From: an uncultured Bacteroidales bacterium
GTDB taxonomy: Bacteria > Bacteroidota > Bacteroidia > Bacteroidales > P3
Direction: 5' to 3'
NCBI GenBank assembly: GCA_905233475.1
Contig: CAJOEN010000033.1
Location: 1-60,075, forward strand
DNA length: 60,075 nt
The notes under the pieces are model-generated. The model ran no database searches, was not told the origin of the DNA, and saw nothing but the letters and a program-made list of their open reading frames with translations. Position numbers and translations under genes: made by a program. This document shows, in pieces, positions 9,225-18,388 of the stretch (its first letter is position 1; the number at the start of each line of letters is the position of its first letter).

Positions 9225-10196
9225 TTATTCGTTTATAGCTAATGCACGATACTTTTCGATGTGTTCACACAATATTTCTCTATTCTTGACTAATGGTGTT
9301 AAGAATTTTTTTGTCTTCGAAATTTCATTTTCCATGTCATCGGCTTGGTTTATGAGTTCTTTTAAAGAATCCAAACGTTTTTTTATTTCGGATGGATTAC
9401 TCTTTGAGGAGTGTCGTTTTTTTAAATGTATCAATAAACGCAAGTTTGAAAGAGATTTTATGTCTATTTCACGAGCGTACCATGGCCTTAATTTGTAGCA
9501 AGTTTTTTTGTGCATAATTTCATAAATAGGATAATCTCCAGTTTTTTTATTTTTTTCCAATGCAGTCTCTTGTTTAGACAAAGTTTTCTGTGTTGTTGCT
9601 ATTTTCCGCTGTAATTTTGGTTGAAAATCTTTGCACAATTTATAGAGACGTTCAATGTAGCCTTTAGAATCGATTTGTAGCGGTAATATTTTGATATTCT
9701 CAATGAATTCTAAAGAATTTGCGATTTTTTCAGACTTAATAAGCCAAAAATCATTACCATCCACTTCCGTTGCATTGCTTTTGGTATTATGAATATTCTC
9801 ATACCCAGTGTAGAAAGTGTATTTTTTATTAGCAACAAACGCTTCCAGTCCTGAAACCATTGTAGACAAATGATGATCTACCCATTTGGAAATATAAGGC
9901 TGATTACTAGCAGTTACTTCATTATAAAAAGTCAAACAATCATTCAACACATTTTTCCATTCGTCATAATACAACCTGTATTGATATGTACATCTAACAA
10001 CACTGGCAACGGTGGAATGCTTATATTTAACGTAGTATGAATAAGGAGAAAGAATGACATCTTTATATTTGAAAGTTGTGTTGAAATCGCTGACACTGCC
10101 AAAACCGAAGTTTGTATATACGTGAAAGGAAACTTCATTTCCAAAATTCCAATCCATATTATGCCAACCACCGAAACGGTGCGACATTGCTACCAC
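9225..10196 (-). CDS. Hypothetical protein, probable C-terminal part of an amber-split gene
   Basis: 323 residues from a GTG at 10196; the first ATG is at 10187. No family is recognised. The N-terminal 120 residues are rich in aromatic residues and beta strands. The C-terminal half is strongly charged helix, likely coiled coil (QRKIATTQKTLSKQETALEK and KKRLDSLKELINQADDMENE). The frame is the same as that of the 88-codon frame just upstream, with only TAG and four sense codons between that frame's last sense codon and the GTG. The beginning of this product therefore reads like the middle of a protein. AT-rich codon use differs from core genes nearby and suggests acquired DNA. Confidence 0.55.
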   Translation of the reverse strand: MVAMSHRFGGWHNMDWNFGNEVSFHVYTNFGFGSVSDFNTTFKYKDVILSPYSYYVKYKHSTVASVVRCTYQYRLYYDEWKNVLNDCLTFYNEVTASNQPYISKWVDHHLSTMVSGLEAFVANKKYTFYTGYENIHNTKSNATEVDGNDFWLIKSEKIANSLEFIENIKILPLQIDSKGYIERLYKLCKDFQPKLQRKIATTQKTLSKQETALEKNKKTGDYPIYEIMHKKTCYKLRPWYAREIDIKSLSNLRLLIHLKKRHSSKSNPSEIKKRLDSLKELINQADDMENEISKTKKFLTPLVKNREILCEHIEKYRALAINE

Positions 10197-10208
10197 ATCA
10201 TAATACGC

Positions 10209-10475
10209 CTATATTTTGTCTCGAGTACGCCTCAACCCTAACGCATTTTTTCGCCTCCATAAATCCGTGAGTTCTTTATCTGGACTTATGTCAGGAATCC
10301 AACTTTGATATTGTATTCCTAAGAAATCTTCTCCATACCAATTATTTCCGTAAGCGTAACTAAACGATTGTCTCAACTCGCTTATTGGCGCATTATCAGG
10401 TATTATTATTTCTTCTTCAATGATTCTTAAATCAGAAGTTTTTCTATCTCGTACAATAGCATAAATGTATTTCAT
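10209..10475 (-). CDS. Hypothetical protein, probable N-terminal part of an amber-split gene
   Basis: 88 residues, MKYIYAIVRDRK to RRTRDKI, closed by TAG at 10209-10211. No family is recognised. The opening strand-loop-strand (YIYAIVRD, DLRIIEEEIIIPD) is followed by an aromatic segment (YAYGNNWYGEDFLGIQYQSW). Reading through the TAG continues without any frame change into the 323-residue frame, giving one protein of about 416 residues. It could also be a genuine small gene translationally coupled to the next. I favour one interrupted gene. Confidence 0.5.
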   Translation of the reverse strand: MKYIYAIVRDRKTSDLRIIEEEIIIPDNAPISELRQSFSYAYGNNWYGEDFLGIQYQSWIPDISPDKELTDLWRRKNALGLRRTRDKI

Positions 10476-10819
10476 GGTTCAAAATAAATTTTTGCCTACT
10501 CTGTAATGCGTTTTTCAGCTTCCCCGCTTTTTTTTGTGAGTGAAGCCGTTGTTTCCGTAGTAGGCAAAAAGAAAGGCACTTGCCATTTTGTTGGTTTGCC
10601 TATTATTCCTTCGAGGTACCCCTACCTTTTGTGTCTAATAATCACGAAACAACTCACGCCAAAGCGTGAACTTTTCGCAAGCTTGTTCCGATACAATTCT
10701 TTTATTTGGGGGTTTTCGATGAAAGGAACAAGAGCGTCAGCTCAGTTTTATGTTTTTATTCTATTTTATTCTGTTTCTGTGTTTTATGTTGTGTATTGTT
10801 AATTATTATATGTTTAAAT
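10476..10819. other. Intergenic region with a 12-bp inverted repeat
   Basis: No gene is supported. A perfect 12-bp inverted repeat (TTTTTGCCTACT at 10489-10500, AGTAGGCAAAAA at 10559-10570) encloses 58 bp. A smaller hairpin TCACGC/GCGTGA lies at 10654-10669. The repeat could be the edge of a small excised element. Confidence 0.45.
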
Positions 10820-11224
10820 TTATTTGATAAAATCTTTGGAGTCTATTATTTCCAGATTCGACTTCTGAAAATCTTTGGTGTTACGTGTTATTATTCCTGT
10901 TATACGTCCGTCGGAAACGGCGGTAAAGTTCTGCACGGCATCTTCAAAATCGTTCCAGTCGGAACAAAGTGCTGCATTTATTATTGTCGCATCAACCGGC
11001 AAAATATGCAGTGCTTCCTGAAGTTGCATCAAACAAGAGATACGGTCGCTGTGCGATAACACCTTACGAAGCGAATAATAAATGTTTGTGAAAGACAATG
11101 CACACAAATGCAGGGTGTATTTGCCTTGTTCGGCTCCGTCAATAACAGCACAGGCCGCATCCGCACCTTCACGGTTTAAAAGCATGTCAATAACAACATT
11201 GGTATCAACAAGATAATGTTTCAT
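10820..11224 (-). CDS. PIN-domain toxin (VapC-like RNase)
   Basis: 134 residues, the size usual for PIN toxins. The first acidic residue is D7 in YLVDTN. The central acidic cluster is D92/E94/D95 in NDFEDAVQ. The last acidic position is D118 in TRNTKDF. These are the Mg-binding residues of PIN ribonucleases, which cleave tRNA or rRNA when the antitoxin is lost. Its ATG overlaps the end of the antitoxin gene by 4 bp, typical of coupled toxin-antitoxin operons. RNA target unknown. Confidence 0.88.
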   Translation of the reverse strand: MKHYLVDTNVVIDMLLNREGADAACAVIDGAEQGKYTLHLCALSFTNIYYSLRKVLSHSDRISCLMQLQEALHILPVDATIINAALCSDWNDFEDAVQNFTAVSDGRITGIITRNTKDFQKSNLEIIDSKDFIK

Positions 11225-11466
11225 AACTCAATACGGTTGGAAAGTTCCTGTTTGTAATCGAAATCCTTGGGTGCGTTTGCAATACCGCGCAAACGCATCG
11301 ACAAGGGTTCTTTGTGTTTTTTAGTCGGTTCCAACCCCGCCGCATATCGAACAAGCATAAGTTCCATCTGTTGCTGCATCCAATTGGACAAAGCGTCCTC
11401 ATCGGCAAAAGCGGGACGAACTTTGTCGATAATTGTGTCGTTAATAGATATTGTATATGTGCACAT
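11221..11466 (-). CDS. Antitoxin of the PIN toxin pair
   Basis: 81 residues. The N-terminus reads as a strand followed by helices (CTYTISINDTIIDKV, then a long helix NWMQQQMELMLVRYA), which fits a ribbon-helix-helix DNA-binding half. The charged C-terminal tail would bind the toxin. It lies directly upstream of the PIN gene with a 4-bp overlap. A minus-strand TACCTTTG box (11499-11506) is 32 nt before the ATG. Identification rests mostly on position and size. Confidence 0.75.
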   Translation of the reverse strand: MCTYTISINDTIIDKVRPAFADEDALSNWMQQQMELMLVRYAAGLEPTKKHKEPLSMRLRGIANAPKDFDYKQELSNRIEL

Positions 11467-11652
11467 AATATGAATATTTTTGTTGTTATTCGACTTTGCA
11501 AAGGTACGATATTATTTTGAAAAAATCGAACTGCCATATTTTTCCCGTCGCCAAAACGTGGCAAATCATGCACTAGGTTTTGCGAAACGCTGTTTAAAGC
11601 CAATGGCATGACAATTGACACGAGTTATCACTCAACGTTTTACACAAATAAT

Positions 11653-11683
11653 TTGTTTATCCCGTAAAAAAAGAGTATATTTG
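11653..11683 (+). promoter_or_regulatory. Promoter of the iorAB operon
   Basis: TTG at 11653-11655 and TATATTTG at 11676-11683 with a 20-nt spacer, a good match to the Bacteroidota primary promoter. It is followed by an A-rich 5' leader to the ATG at 11720. Confidence 0.65.
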
Positions 11684-11719
11684 CATTTTCAATAAAAAAT
11701 AATAATTAAAAATATAAAA

Positions 11720-13306
11720 ATGCAAAAGTTACTTTTATTAGGCGACGAGGCAATAGCCCAAGCCTTTATAGATGCAGGAGGAAGCGCCATCAACAGCTAT
11801 CCCGGCACCCCATCCACACAAATCACCGAATATGTGATTAAATCGAAGGAAGCCAAGGAAAAAGGCGTTATCGCCAACTGGTGCGCCAACGAAAAAACGG
11901 CTCTCGAAGCCTCCATCGGCGTTGCCTACGCTGGCAAACGCGCCATGACATGTATGAAACACGTGGGTCTCAACGTCTGCGGCGACCCCTTTATGAATGC
12001 TGCCATCATCGGCACCAAGGGCGTTATCATCGTCGTTGCCGACGACCCCAGCATGTTCTCCTCGCAGGACGAGCAGGACAGCCGTTTCTACGGTCACTGG
12101 GCCATGATTCCCATGCTCGAACCCTCGAGCCAGCAGGAAGCCTACGACATGGTTTTCAGCGGATACGAGATTTCCGAGAAACTCGGCACCCCCGTGCTGC
12201 TGCGTATTCCCACACGTCTGGCACACAGCCGCGCCGGCGTGGTGCGCAAAGCCGCCCTGCCGCAGAACCCCGTTAGCTATCCCGCCGACGCCAGCTCCTT
12301 TGTGCTGCTTCCGGCCAACGCCAAACGTCTGTACCGCAACCTCATCGACAAACAGGCCGATTTCACCAAGGCCTCCGAGGAGATGGGTTACAACAAATAC
12401 ATCGACGGAACCGACAAAAAACTGGGTATCATAACCACAGGTATCGCCTACAACTACCTGATGGAGAACTATCCCGACGGCAAATGCCCGCACCCCGTGG
12501 TGAAAGTGGCTCAATATCCGCTGCCGTATAATATGATTAACAAACTTTACGACGAATGTGACGAAATCCTCGTTCTCGAAGACGGACAACCCTTTGTGGA
12601 AGAACTTGTTAAAGGCTTCCTCGGCAAAGGCAAACGCGTTTTCGGCCGTTTGGACGAGACCATCCGCCGCGACGGCGAGCTCAACGCCGAAAAAGTGGCC
12701 AAGGCACTCGGTATGAAGGTGGAAAAAGGCGCCGACGTTCCCTCGGTGGTTACCAACCGTCCTCCCGCACTGTGTCAGGGCTGTCCCCATATCGACAGCT
12801 ACGAGGCTGTTAATGCAGTGATGGCCAAATACGAGCACGGCAAAGTGTTCGGCGACATAGGCTGCTACACCCTCGGTTTCAACATGGGCGCCATCGACAC
12901 CACCGTGTGCATGGGTGCTTCCATCACCATGGCCAAAGGCGCCTCCGAAGTGGGAGTGTTCCCCTCGCTGGCAGTCATAGGCGACGGCACTTTCGGCCAC
13001 AGCGGCATAACAGGTCTTATGGACTGCGTCAACGAAAAAGCCAACGTAGTGGTGATGATTCTCGACAACGACATCACAGCCATGACCGGCGGCCAGCCCT
13101 CGTCGGCACACTGCAAGATAGCCGAGATATGCAAGGGCGTGGGCGTAGAACCCGAACACATCCGCACCATAGTGCCGCTGAAGAAAAACCACGAGGAATT
13201 TGTGAAAATCCTCGAGGAAGAGGTGGCCTACAACGGCGTTTCCGTGATTATTCCACGCCGCACATGCCTTGTGGAACTCAAAAAACACTTAAACGACAAA
13301 AAATAA
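11720..13306 (+). CDS. iorA: Indolepyruvate:ferredoxin oxidoreductase, alpha subunit
   Basis: 528 residues. It oxidatively decarboxylates aryl pyruvates, made from aromatic amino acids, to aryl acetyl-CoA with reduction of ferredoxin. The N-terminal pyrimidine domain opens with GDEAIAQAFIDAGG and SYPGTPSTQI. The TPP-binding domain has CQGCPH near residue 354 and the GDGTFGH..N motif near 420-450. The archaeal-type enzyme carries two C-terminal 4Fe-4S clusters; here the protein stops at LKKHLNDKK with no CxxCxxC, so electrons must leave by another route or partner. It is 15 nt upstream of iorB in one operon. Confidence 0.93.
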   Translation: MQKLLLLGDEAIAQAFIDAGGSAINSYPGTPSTQITEYVIKSKEAKEKGVIANWCANEKTALEASIGVAYAGKRAMTCMKHVGLNVCGDPFMNAAIIGTKGVIIVVADDPSMFSSQDEQDSRFYGHWAMIPMLEPSSQQEAYDMVFSGYEISEKLGTPVLLRIPTRLAHSRAGVVRKAALPQNPVSYPADASSFVLLPANAKRLYRNLIDKQADFTKASEEMGYNKYIDGTDKKLGIITTGIAYNYLMENYPDGKCPHPVVKVAQYPLPYNMINKLYDECDEILVLEDGQPFVEELVKGFLGKGKRVFGRLDETIRRDGELNAEKVAKALGMKVEKGADVPSVVTNRPPALCQGCPHIDSYEAVNAVMAKYEHGKVFGDIGCYTLGFNMGAIDTTVCMGASITMAKGASEVGVFPSLAVIGDGTFGHSGITGLMDCVNEKANVVVMILDNDITAMTGGQPSSAHCKIAEICKGVGVEPEHIRTIVPLKKNHEEFVKILEEEVAYNGVSVIIPRRTCLVELKKHLNDKK

Positions 13307-13321
13307 TAGGAGATTAGAACA

Positions 13322-13885
13322 ATGAAGAAAGACATCATATTGTGTGGCGTTGGTGGAGACGGCATCGTTTCCGTAGCCAAAATCATTTCCGACGCAGCCC
13401 TCAACGTGGGACTCAACGTTAAACAATCCGAAATCCACGGCATGTCGCAGCGCGGCGGCAGCGTGTTCTCGCACCTGCGTCTGAGCGACAAGCCCATTTT
13501 CTCCGACGTCATCCCCGAAGGCAAAGCCGACATCATCCTTTCCAGCGAACCCATGGAAGCCCTGCGCTACCTGCCGTTCCTCGGCAAAGAAGGCTGGATT
13601 ATAACCAACTCGGCCCCCTTTGTAAACATCGGCAACTATCCCGACATCGAAAAAGTTATGGCAGAGCTTAAGAAAATCAAGAACTGCGTGGCTTTCGACG
13701 CCAACGAGATTGCCAAGACCGTGAAGGCCCGTTCCAACATGGTACTGCTCGGCGCCGCCGCACCTCATCTGGAGATAGAGTTCGCCGAACTGGAGAACGC
13801 CATCAAGCATATCTTCGGCCGCAAAGGCGAAGAAGTGGTGAACTCCAACATAGCAGCCATCAAAGCCGGAAAAGAAGCAAAATAA
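13322..13885 (+). CDS. iorB: Indolepyruvate:ferredoxin oxidoreductase, beta subunit
   Basis: 187 residues, the gamma-type domain of 2-oxoacid:ferredoxin oxidoreductases. The start IILCGVGGDGIVSVAKIISD is the family's nucleotide-like loop, and SEIHGMSQRGGSV is the conserved subunit-contact motif. It follows iorA by 15 nt and ends at a terminator (13912-13942). Together they form the cytoplasmic two-subunit enzyme of aromatic amino acid fermentation. Confidence 0.93.
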   Translation: MKKDIILCGVGGDGIVSVAKIISDAALNVGLNVKQSEIHGMSQRGGSVFSHLRLSDKPIFSDVIPEGKADIILSSEPMEALRYLPFLGKEGWIITNSAPFVNIGNYPDIEKVMAELKKIKNCVAFDANEIAKTVKARSNMVLLGAAAPHLEIEFAELENAIKHIFGRKGEEVVNSNIAAIKAGKEAK

Positions 13886-13911
13886 GATTTATTTTTTGCA
13901 AATTCAAATAC

Positions 13912-13942
13912 GCACGGTCTGGAAGTCAGGCCGTGCTTTTTT
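13912..13942. terminator. Terminator between iorB and the convergent gene
   Basis: GCACGGTCT pairs with AGGCCGTGC (one wobble) and is followed on the plus strand by a run of T. It lies between two converging genes and probably ends iorB. Confidence 0.75.
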
Positions 13943-14426
13943 ATTTTTGCAAATCCCACACCGTGTCCACCACTTTTGTGTCCGAATGCTTGTCGTAAAT
14001 AATAAACCAAGCGGCTTCGGTCATGGAAACATAGCGTAGTCCGGCCATACTATTATATAGTGTGAAAGTCCCGTCGAGGTATGTGCGGTACTCTATCATA
14101 TCTCTCAATTCATCGTTGGGGTGGAAGTATCCTTGTAACCTCCCCAAATCATAGTCCAACACAAGTCCGAACTGCTCAAGGTTTTCGGGCGGACGGCCTT
14201 CGGCGGTGCGGTATTCCTCTATCTTTGGCGCTAAGTCCAAGCAAATATCTTTGAAAATAATTCGTTGGTGAATCGGCTCGTAGCTAATTGTCCAAATATC
14301 TATCCAAAACTCCAGCACAATAAGGATCATGATGGGCGTAAGCGACAGCATAATACTCAGTTTCGACTGTCGGAACAGTCCTACGAAATGTCGGCTGTGT
14401 GATACTGGTCTGAAACGTCTTTTCAT
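13941..14426 (-). CDS. Hypothetical membrane-anchored protein
   Basis: 161 residues. A basic N-terminus (MKRRFRPVSHSRH) leads into one membrane segment (LSIMLSLTPIMILIVLEFWI), giving a probable Nin-Cout protein. The outer domain of about 110 residues has an EYRTAEGRPPENLEQFG segment that resembles the post-helix part of pilin-like or DUF-type periplasmic proteins. I cannot assign a family. It converges on iorB and has no operon partner. Confidence 0.6.
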   Translation of the reverse strand: MKRRFRPVSHSRHFVGLFRQSKLSIMLSLTPIMILIVLEFWIDIWTISYEPIHQRIIFKDICLDLAPKIEEYRTAEGRPPENLEQFGLVLDYDLGRLQGYFHPNDELRDMIEYRTYLDGTFTLYNSMAGLRYVSMTEAAWFIIYDKHSDTKVVDTVWDLQK

Positions 14427-14572
14427 AAGTTTTTTTTTGTAATTGCTTTATGTTCAGTCGATTTTGTGTCGATGCATTATGCAAAGTTACAACTTTTTTG
14501 TCAAAGGCAAAATTTTGGCCTATAGGTCAAATTTTTAGGCTCCGCAAAAAGCATTAAACGTCCCCTTATACG

Positions 14573-14607
14573 TAAAATAAAAAGCGGCCAAATGGCCGCT
14601 TTTTTTT
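14573..14607. terminator. Bidirectional terminator after the M16 peptidase gene
   Basis: AGCGGCCA at 14583-14590 pairs perfectly with TGGCCGCT at 14593-14600. A-rich sequence flanks it on the left and T on the right, so it works on either strand. It follows the peptidase stop by about 20 nt. Confidence 0.8.
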
Positions 14608-14622
14608 AACAAGAAGCAAAGC

Positions 14623-17442
14623 TTATTTTGTTTCCTCGGGTTTGAGGGTGATACTTACGAAGTTGTCGAGATGTATGTATTTCTTGGCAAGGTCGCGGAT
14701 GTCGGCGGCGGTGATTTCGTTTACACGTTTCTCGAAATCATACAGGTCGTTGTTGTCGATATTGTAGAAATACGAGCCATAGATTATACTCATCCAGAAA
14801 CTGTTTTCCTTGAGGTTGGTTTCGCGAGAGGTAACAAGCTGTTTCTTGACCTTTGTGAGAGTCTCTTCGTCGGGACCTTCCTTCATATATTTTTCGAGTA
14901 TTCCGAGGAAAGCTTTCTCGATAGCAGGAGCTTGTTCGGGGTCGCAGGTGATGTAGCAAAGCCATGAGAGTTGTGGTTCGGGCAATACTTCGTAGGATAC
15001 CTGTACCATTGGGCTGTAGGCGCTGCCCATATCTTCGCGGATTTTTTCAAGCACACTTATTGACAAGGCTTCGCCAAGCATATTGGTGGTGAGCTTGTTC
15101 TTTTTGGTTGGTTCAAAACCTTTGGTTTCGCCCATCACAGCTATTATACCTTGGTTGTCGGTACCTTTCATCACGTTTTCGTGCTTAATTCCGGAAGCAA
15201 ATTTCGAATCGCGATTAACCCATTTCTCGTTTGCGGTGGCGGAGTTGGCTGGAAGGTTTCCTAAATATTTGGCAATCATAGGTATCATTTCGTCGGATAT
15301 GTTTCCAACAAACACGAACACAAAGTCGCCGGCATTGGAAAAACGCTCTTTATATATATCGAACAAACGGTCGAAATTCACAGCGTTCATCTGCTCTTCG
15401 GTGGGCAGTATCATAAGACGTTTGTTTTCGGGATAAGCAGTTTTGTAGAGTTTTTCCATGAATTTGAACTGCGGGTTTTCAACCATCAGCTTGGCCTGTG
15501 TGCGTAGCTGGGTCATGTTACGGTCGAAAGCGTCCTTGTCCTTGCGGGGAGCGTCGAAATAGAGGTATGTGAGCTGGAGCAGAGTCTCGAAATCTTTGGG
15601 CGAGCAGTTTCCGTTAAGTCCTTCGCTGAGTTCGCGGATAGAAGGGCTGATGCTGAGGTTGGTGCCTTTGAGTTTTTTGTTGAGTTGCGAGTTGTTGAAA
15701 CCGGCAATACCGCCTTGATCTACAACAGTGGCAGCCAATGTTGCGGTAAGAACCTCGTTGTCTTCGTAAAGTGACATTCCGCCAAGACTGTAGCTGTTCA
15801 CGAGAATTTGGTCTTCCTTGAAATCGGTCTTCTTCACCACAAAACGAACGCCGTTGGGCAGGGTGTATTCGGTATAGTCGAGTACATCGTTTTTCTTGGT
15901 GTTGGTAATTTTAACGTCGGCAAGTTGTTTGCTGAACAGGGGCTCTTCTTTGTAGTTGTCCACCCAAGGAGTGGTTTTGATTTTTGCCACATTTGAGATT
16001 ATCTTGTTGATTTCCTTTTCGGTAGGGATTTTCTCCTTGTCGTTGGCTTGTATCCAGACCACGAGGTTCTCGTCTGTAATCCATTCGGCTATGAGTTTGT
16101 TCACTTCTTCGAGGGTTATTTCGGGAACAAATTCTTTGGCGTATTTGTATTCGCGCATAATGCCGGGTATAACTTCGCCTTGCAGGAAATGGTTGGTGTA
16201 TTCGGTTGCAAAAGCGTTGTTGTCGGTTTTGTCGCGTTCTTTGAAAGCTTTTTCGAAACCGCTGAGCAGTTCGTCTTTCTGACGGTCGAGTTCGCTTTGA
16301 AGGAAGCCGTGCTGGTCGGCGCGACGCATTTCGGTGAGCAGCACTTCTATGGTTTTGCTCATCTGGCCTTCTTTAGGCACACCAACGAGAGCAAAGGCGT
16401 CGCCGGTGCGGGCTATGAAACCTTCGTAACCGCCGTCGGCGGCAAGCATTGGAGCCTCGCTCTTTTCGCACAGTTCGCTGAAACGGCTGCTAATTATACC
16501 GTTGGCAAGCTGACGCACAAGACCTTCGCGGTAGTTGCCCACTGTTCCTGTGGGGGCTTTTTTGTGTTTCCAGAACATCACGACTTGGTTGCTGGTAGCT
16601 TCCTTGTCGGTACCGATGGCCACGAGGGGCTTTTTGTTGTCGGGAATGTTGTAAACTGTTCTGGGACGGGGATTTACACGTTTCTCGTATTTGTTGAAAT
16701 ATTCTTTGATTTTGGCTTCGATAGCTTTGGGGTCTATATCACCGACGATGATGATAGCCTGCAAATCAGGACGATACCAGTCTTTGTAGAAACGGCGTAT
16801 TGATTCGTGTTTGAAGTTTTTGAGTATGTCGTACTGTCCGATAGGCAGACGGTCGGCATAGCGTGAGCCTTTAAGCATAATTGGGAAAGTTTTTTTGCGC
16901 ATACGGTCGCCTGCGCCGAGGTTGCCGCGCCATTCTTCGATAACCACGCCGCGTTCTTTCTCTATCTCTTCACCGTCGAGGAGAAGGCCACCGGCCCAGC
17001 CGTCGAGTATTTTCATGCCCATCTCAATCATTTCGGGATTGTTGGGTGTGTTGATGAAATACACTGTCTCGTCGAACGAGGTGTAGGCATTTACGTGGCT
17101 GCCGAACTGAACACCGGCTTTTTGCAGTTCGCTGATCATTTCGTTGCCTTTGAAATGCTTGGTGCCGTTGAAAGCCATGTGTTCGAGGAAGTGTGCCAGA
17201 CCCTGCTGGTCGTCGTCTTCGAGTATGGAACCGGCGTTGGTAACGATACGGAACTGTACGCGGTTTTCGGGCTTTTTGTTGGCACGGATGTAGTAGGTAA
17301 GGCCGTTGTCGAGTTTGCCCATGATGACTTTCTTGTCGATAGGTACCTGCTTGTTGAGGTCTTCTTTAGTCGCGTTCTGTGCGACAGCAGCACCAAGTCC
17401 CATCAGGAGTAGTGCTACAAGGATAAAAAATCTGTTTTTCAT
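14623..17442 (-). CDS. M16 family zinc metallopeptidase (PqqL-like)
   Basis: 939 residues with a signal peptide (to AAVAQ), so periplasmic or membrane-associated. The inverted zinc motif HFLEH sits in GLAHFLEHMAFNGT near residues 83-92, with the distal glutamate region about 75 residues later (ERGVVIEEWR). The second catalytic-type half and the two inactive halves follow in the usual four-domain order, giving the full length of the large M16B form. It likely degrades peptides. It is preceded by an XRE/DUF2975 pair on the same strand, 26 nt away, with no obvious functional link. Confidence 0.92.
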   Translation of the reverse strand: MKNRFFILVALLLMGLGAAVAQNATKEDLNKQVPIDKKVIMGKLDNGLTYYIRANKKPENRVQFRIVTNAGSILEDDDQQGLAHFLEHMAFNGTKHFKGNEMISELQKAGVQFGSHVNAYTSFDETVYFINTPNNPEMIEMGMKILDGWAGGLLLDGEEIEKERGVVIEEWRGNLGAGDRMRKKTFPIMLKGSRYADRLPIGQYDILKNFKHESIRRFYKDWYRPDLQAIIIVGDIDPKAIEAKIKEYFNKYEKRVNPRPRTVYNIPDNKKPLVAIGTDKEATSNQVVMFWKHKKAPTGTVGNYREGLVRQLANGIISSRFSELCEKSEAPMLAADGGYEGFIARTGDAFALVGVPKEGQMSKTIEVLLTEMRRADQHGFLQSELDRQKDELLSGFEKAFKERDKTDNNAFATEYTNHFLQGEVIPGIMREYKYAKEFVPEITLEEVNKLIAEWITDENLVVWIQANDKEKIPTEKEINKIISNVAKIKTTPWVDNYKEEPLFSKQLADVKITNTKKNDVLDYTEYTLPNGVRFVVKKTDFKEDQILVNSYSLGGMSLYEDNEVLTATLAATVVDQGGIAGFNNSQLNKKLKGTNLSISPSIRELSEGLNGNCSPKDFETLLQLTYLYFDAPRKDKDAFDRNMTQLRTQAKLMVENPQFKFMEKLYKTAYPENKRLMILPTEEQMNAVNFDRLFDIYKERFSNAGDFVFVFVGNISDEMIPMIAKYLGNLPANSATANEKWVNRDSKFASGIKHENVMKGTDNQGIIAVMGETKGFEPTKKNKLTTNMLGEALSISVLEKIREDMGSAYSPMVQVSYEVLPEPQLSWLCYITCDPEQAPAIEKAFLGILEKYMKEGPDEETLTKVKKQLVTSRETNLKENSFWMSIIYGSYFYNIDNNDLYDFEKRVNEITAADIRDLAKKYIHLDNFVSITLKPEETK

Positions 17443-17468
17443 TGGTTGAAAGTTTTAAAATGAATATT

Positions 17469-17681
17469 TTATTTATTTTCGTTATTGAATTCGAGAATGT
17501 CGCCGGGCTGGCAGTCGAGCACTTCGCAAATCTTTTCGAGGGTGCCGAAGCGTATGGCCTTGGCTTTTCCGGTTTTGAGAATGGAGAGGTTGGCGGGAGT
17601 TATGTCCACGCGTTCGGCAAGTTCGTTGAGCGACATCTTGCGCCGGGCCATCATCACGTCCAAATTCACTATTATCGCCAT
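17469..17681 (-). CDS. XRE-family helix-turn-helix regulator (Cro/CI type)
   Basis: 70 residues, essentially one HTH domain: VMMARRKMSLNELAERVDI, then ITPANLSILKTGKAKAIRF as recognition helix, then LEKICEVLDCQPGDIL. This small form is regularly found with a DUF2975 membrane protein, and that gene ends 14 nt upstream. It probably binds its own promoter; what the pair senses is unknown. Confidence 0.9.
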   Translation of the reverse strand: MAIIVNLDVMMARRKMSLNELAERVDITPANLSILKTGKAKAIRFGTLEKICEVLDCQPGDILEFNNENK

Positions 17682-17695
17682 ATATTGATTGGATA

Positions 17696-18388
17696 TTAGA
17701 TGGTTAGGTCTTGGTCTTCCTGCATCTGAATGCCGATTTTAAGTATTTCGGCAATGAAAAGTATTACGATTCCGAAGAGCAGGCGAACAAAATGTATTGT
17801 AAAGCCCGATTTCACTGCAATGTCGGTGGACTGTAGTACGTCCTTTATATATTGTAGTTCGCAGTATTTGGCAAAATCTATGCTCAACGACATGAGTATG
17901 AGCATAATGGCTATAACGCGCAGGTACTTGATGCTGCGTTTCTGGAAGATTTTGCCCTGCTTGATGGATTTGTACAAAGATATTAGTTCTAGAAAGAGGA
18001 AGATGAAAATGCCAAGAAGCATGAACACCGCCACAAACTGCAAAACGATGGTTGTGGTGATGAGTGGAGAGCTTAGTTTGGCCTTGTCGGAGGTGACAAC
18101 GGACACGTCGAAACGGTTTACATGGGCGTTTATGTTCAATGTGGAGTCGGAACAATTGGGGGTGAAATCGTAGGCAGTGCTGTTGGCCTTGTTTTTGATG
18201 TCGGTTACAACAACGTAGTAAGACGTGCATTTTTCTTTCTGCAGACGCTCGTTCAACTTGTCGAAAGTGTAGTAGTCGTCCGAAGAGATGACTTCGGTTA
18301 CGAACAGTCCCACGCACAACAGAAGCATACCCAAAAATACGGCGTAAAGTATGCGCAGATGTCTCAGATATTTGTTTACGTTGTTCAT
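17696..18388 (-). CDS. DUF2975 membrane protein
   Basis: 230 residues with four likely membrane segments: near residues 12-34 (LYAVFLGMLLLCVGLFV), 115-137, 157-177 and 200-220. About 70 extracytoplasmic residues lie between the first two. The DUF2975 family is recognised from this layout and from its XRE partner immediately downstream. The pair is thought to act as a membrane-linked regulatory module. Confidence 0.8.
   Translation of the reverse strand: MNNVNKYLRHLRILYAVFLGMLLLCVGLFVTEVISSDDYYTFDKLNERLQKEKCTSYYVVVTDIKNKANSTAYDFTPNCSDSTLNINAHVNRFDVSVVTSDKAKLSSPLITTTIVLQFVAVFMLLGIFIFLFLELISLYKSIKQGKIFQKRSIKYLRVIAIMLILMSLSIDFAKYCELQYIKDVLQSTDIAVKSGFTIHFVRLLFGIVILFIAEILKIGIQMQEDQDLTI

Noticed and set aside
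11738..13288. Long open frame of 516 codons on the minus strand over iorA
   Set aside because: It is the mirror of iorA, rich in His/Val/Gly as expected from a GC-biased shadow, with no motif or start signal.
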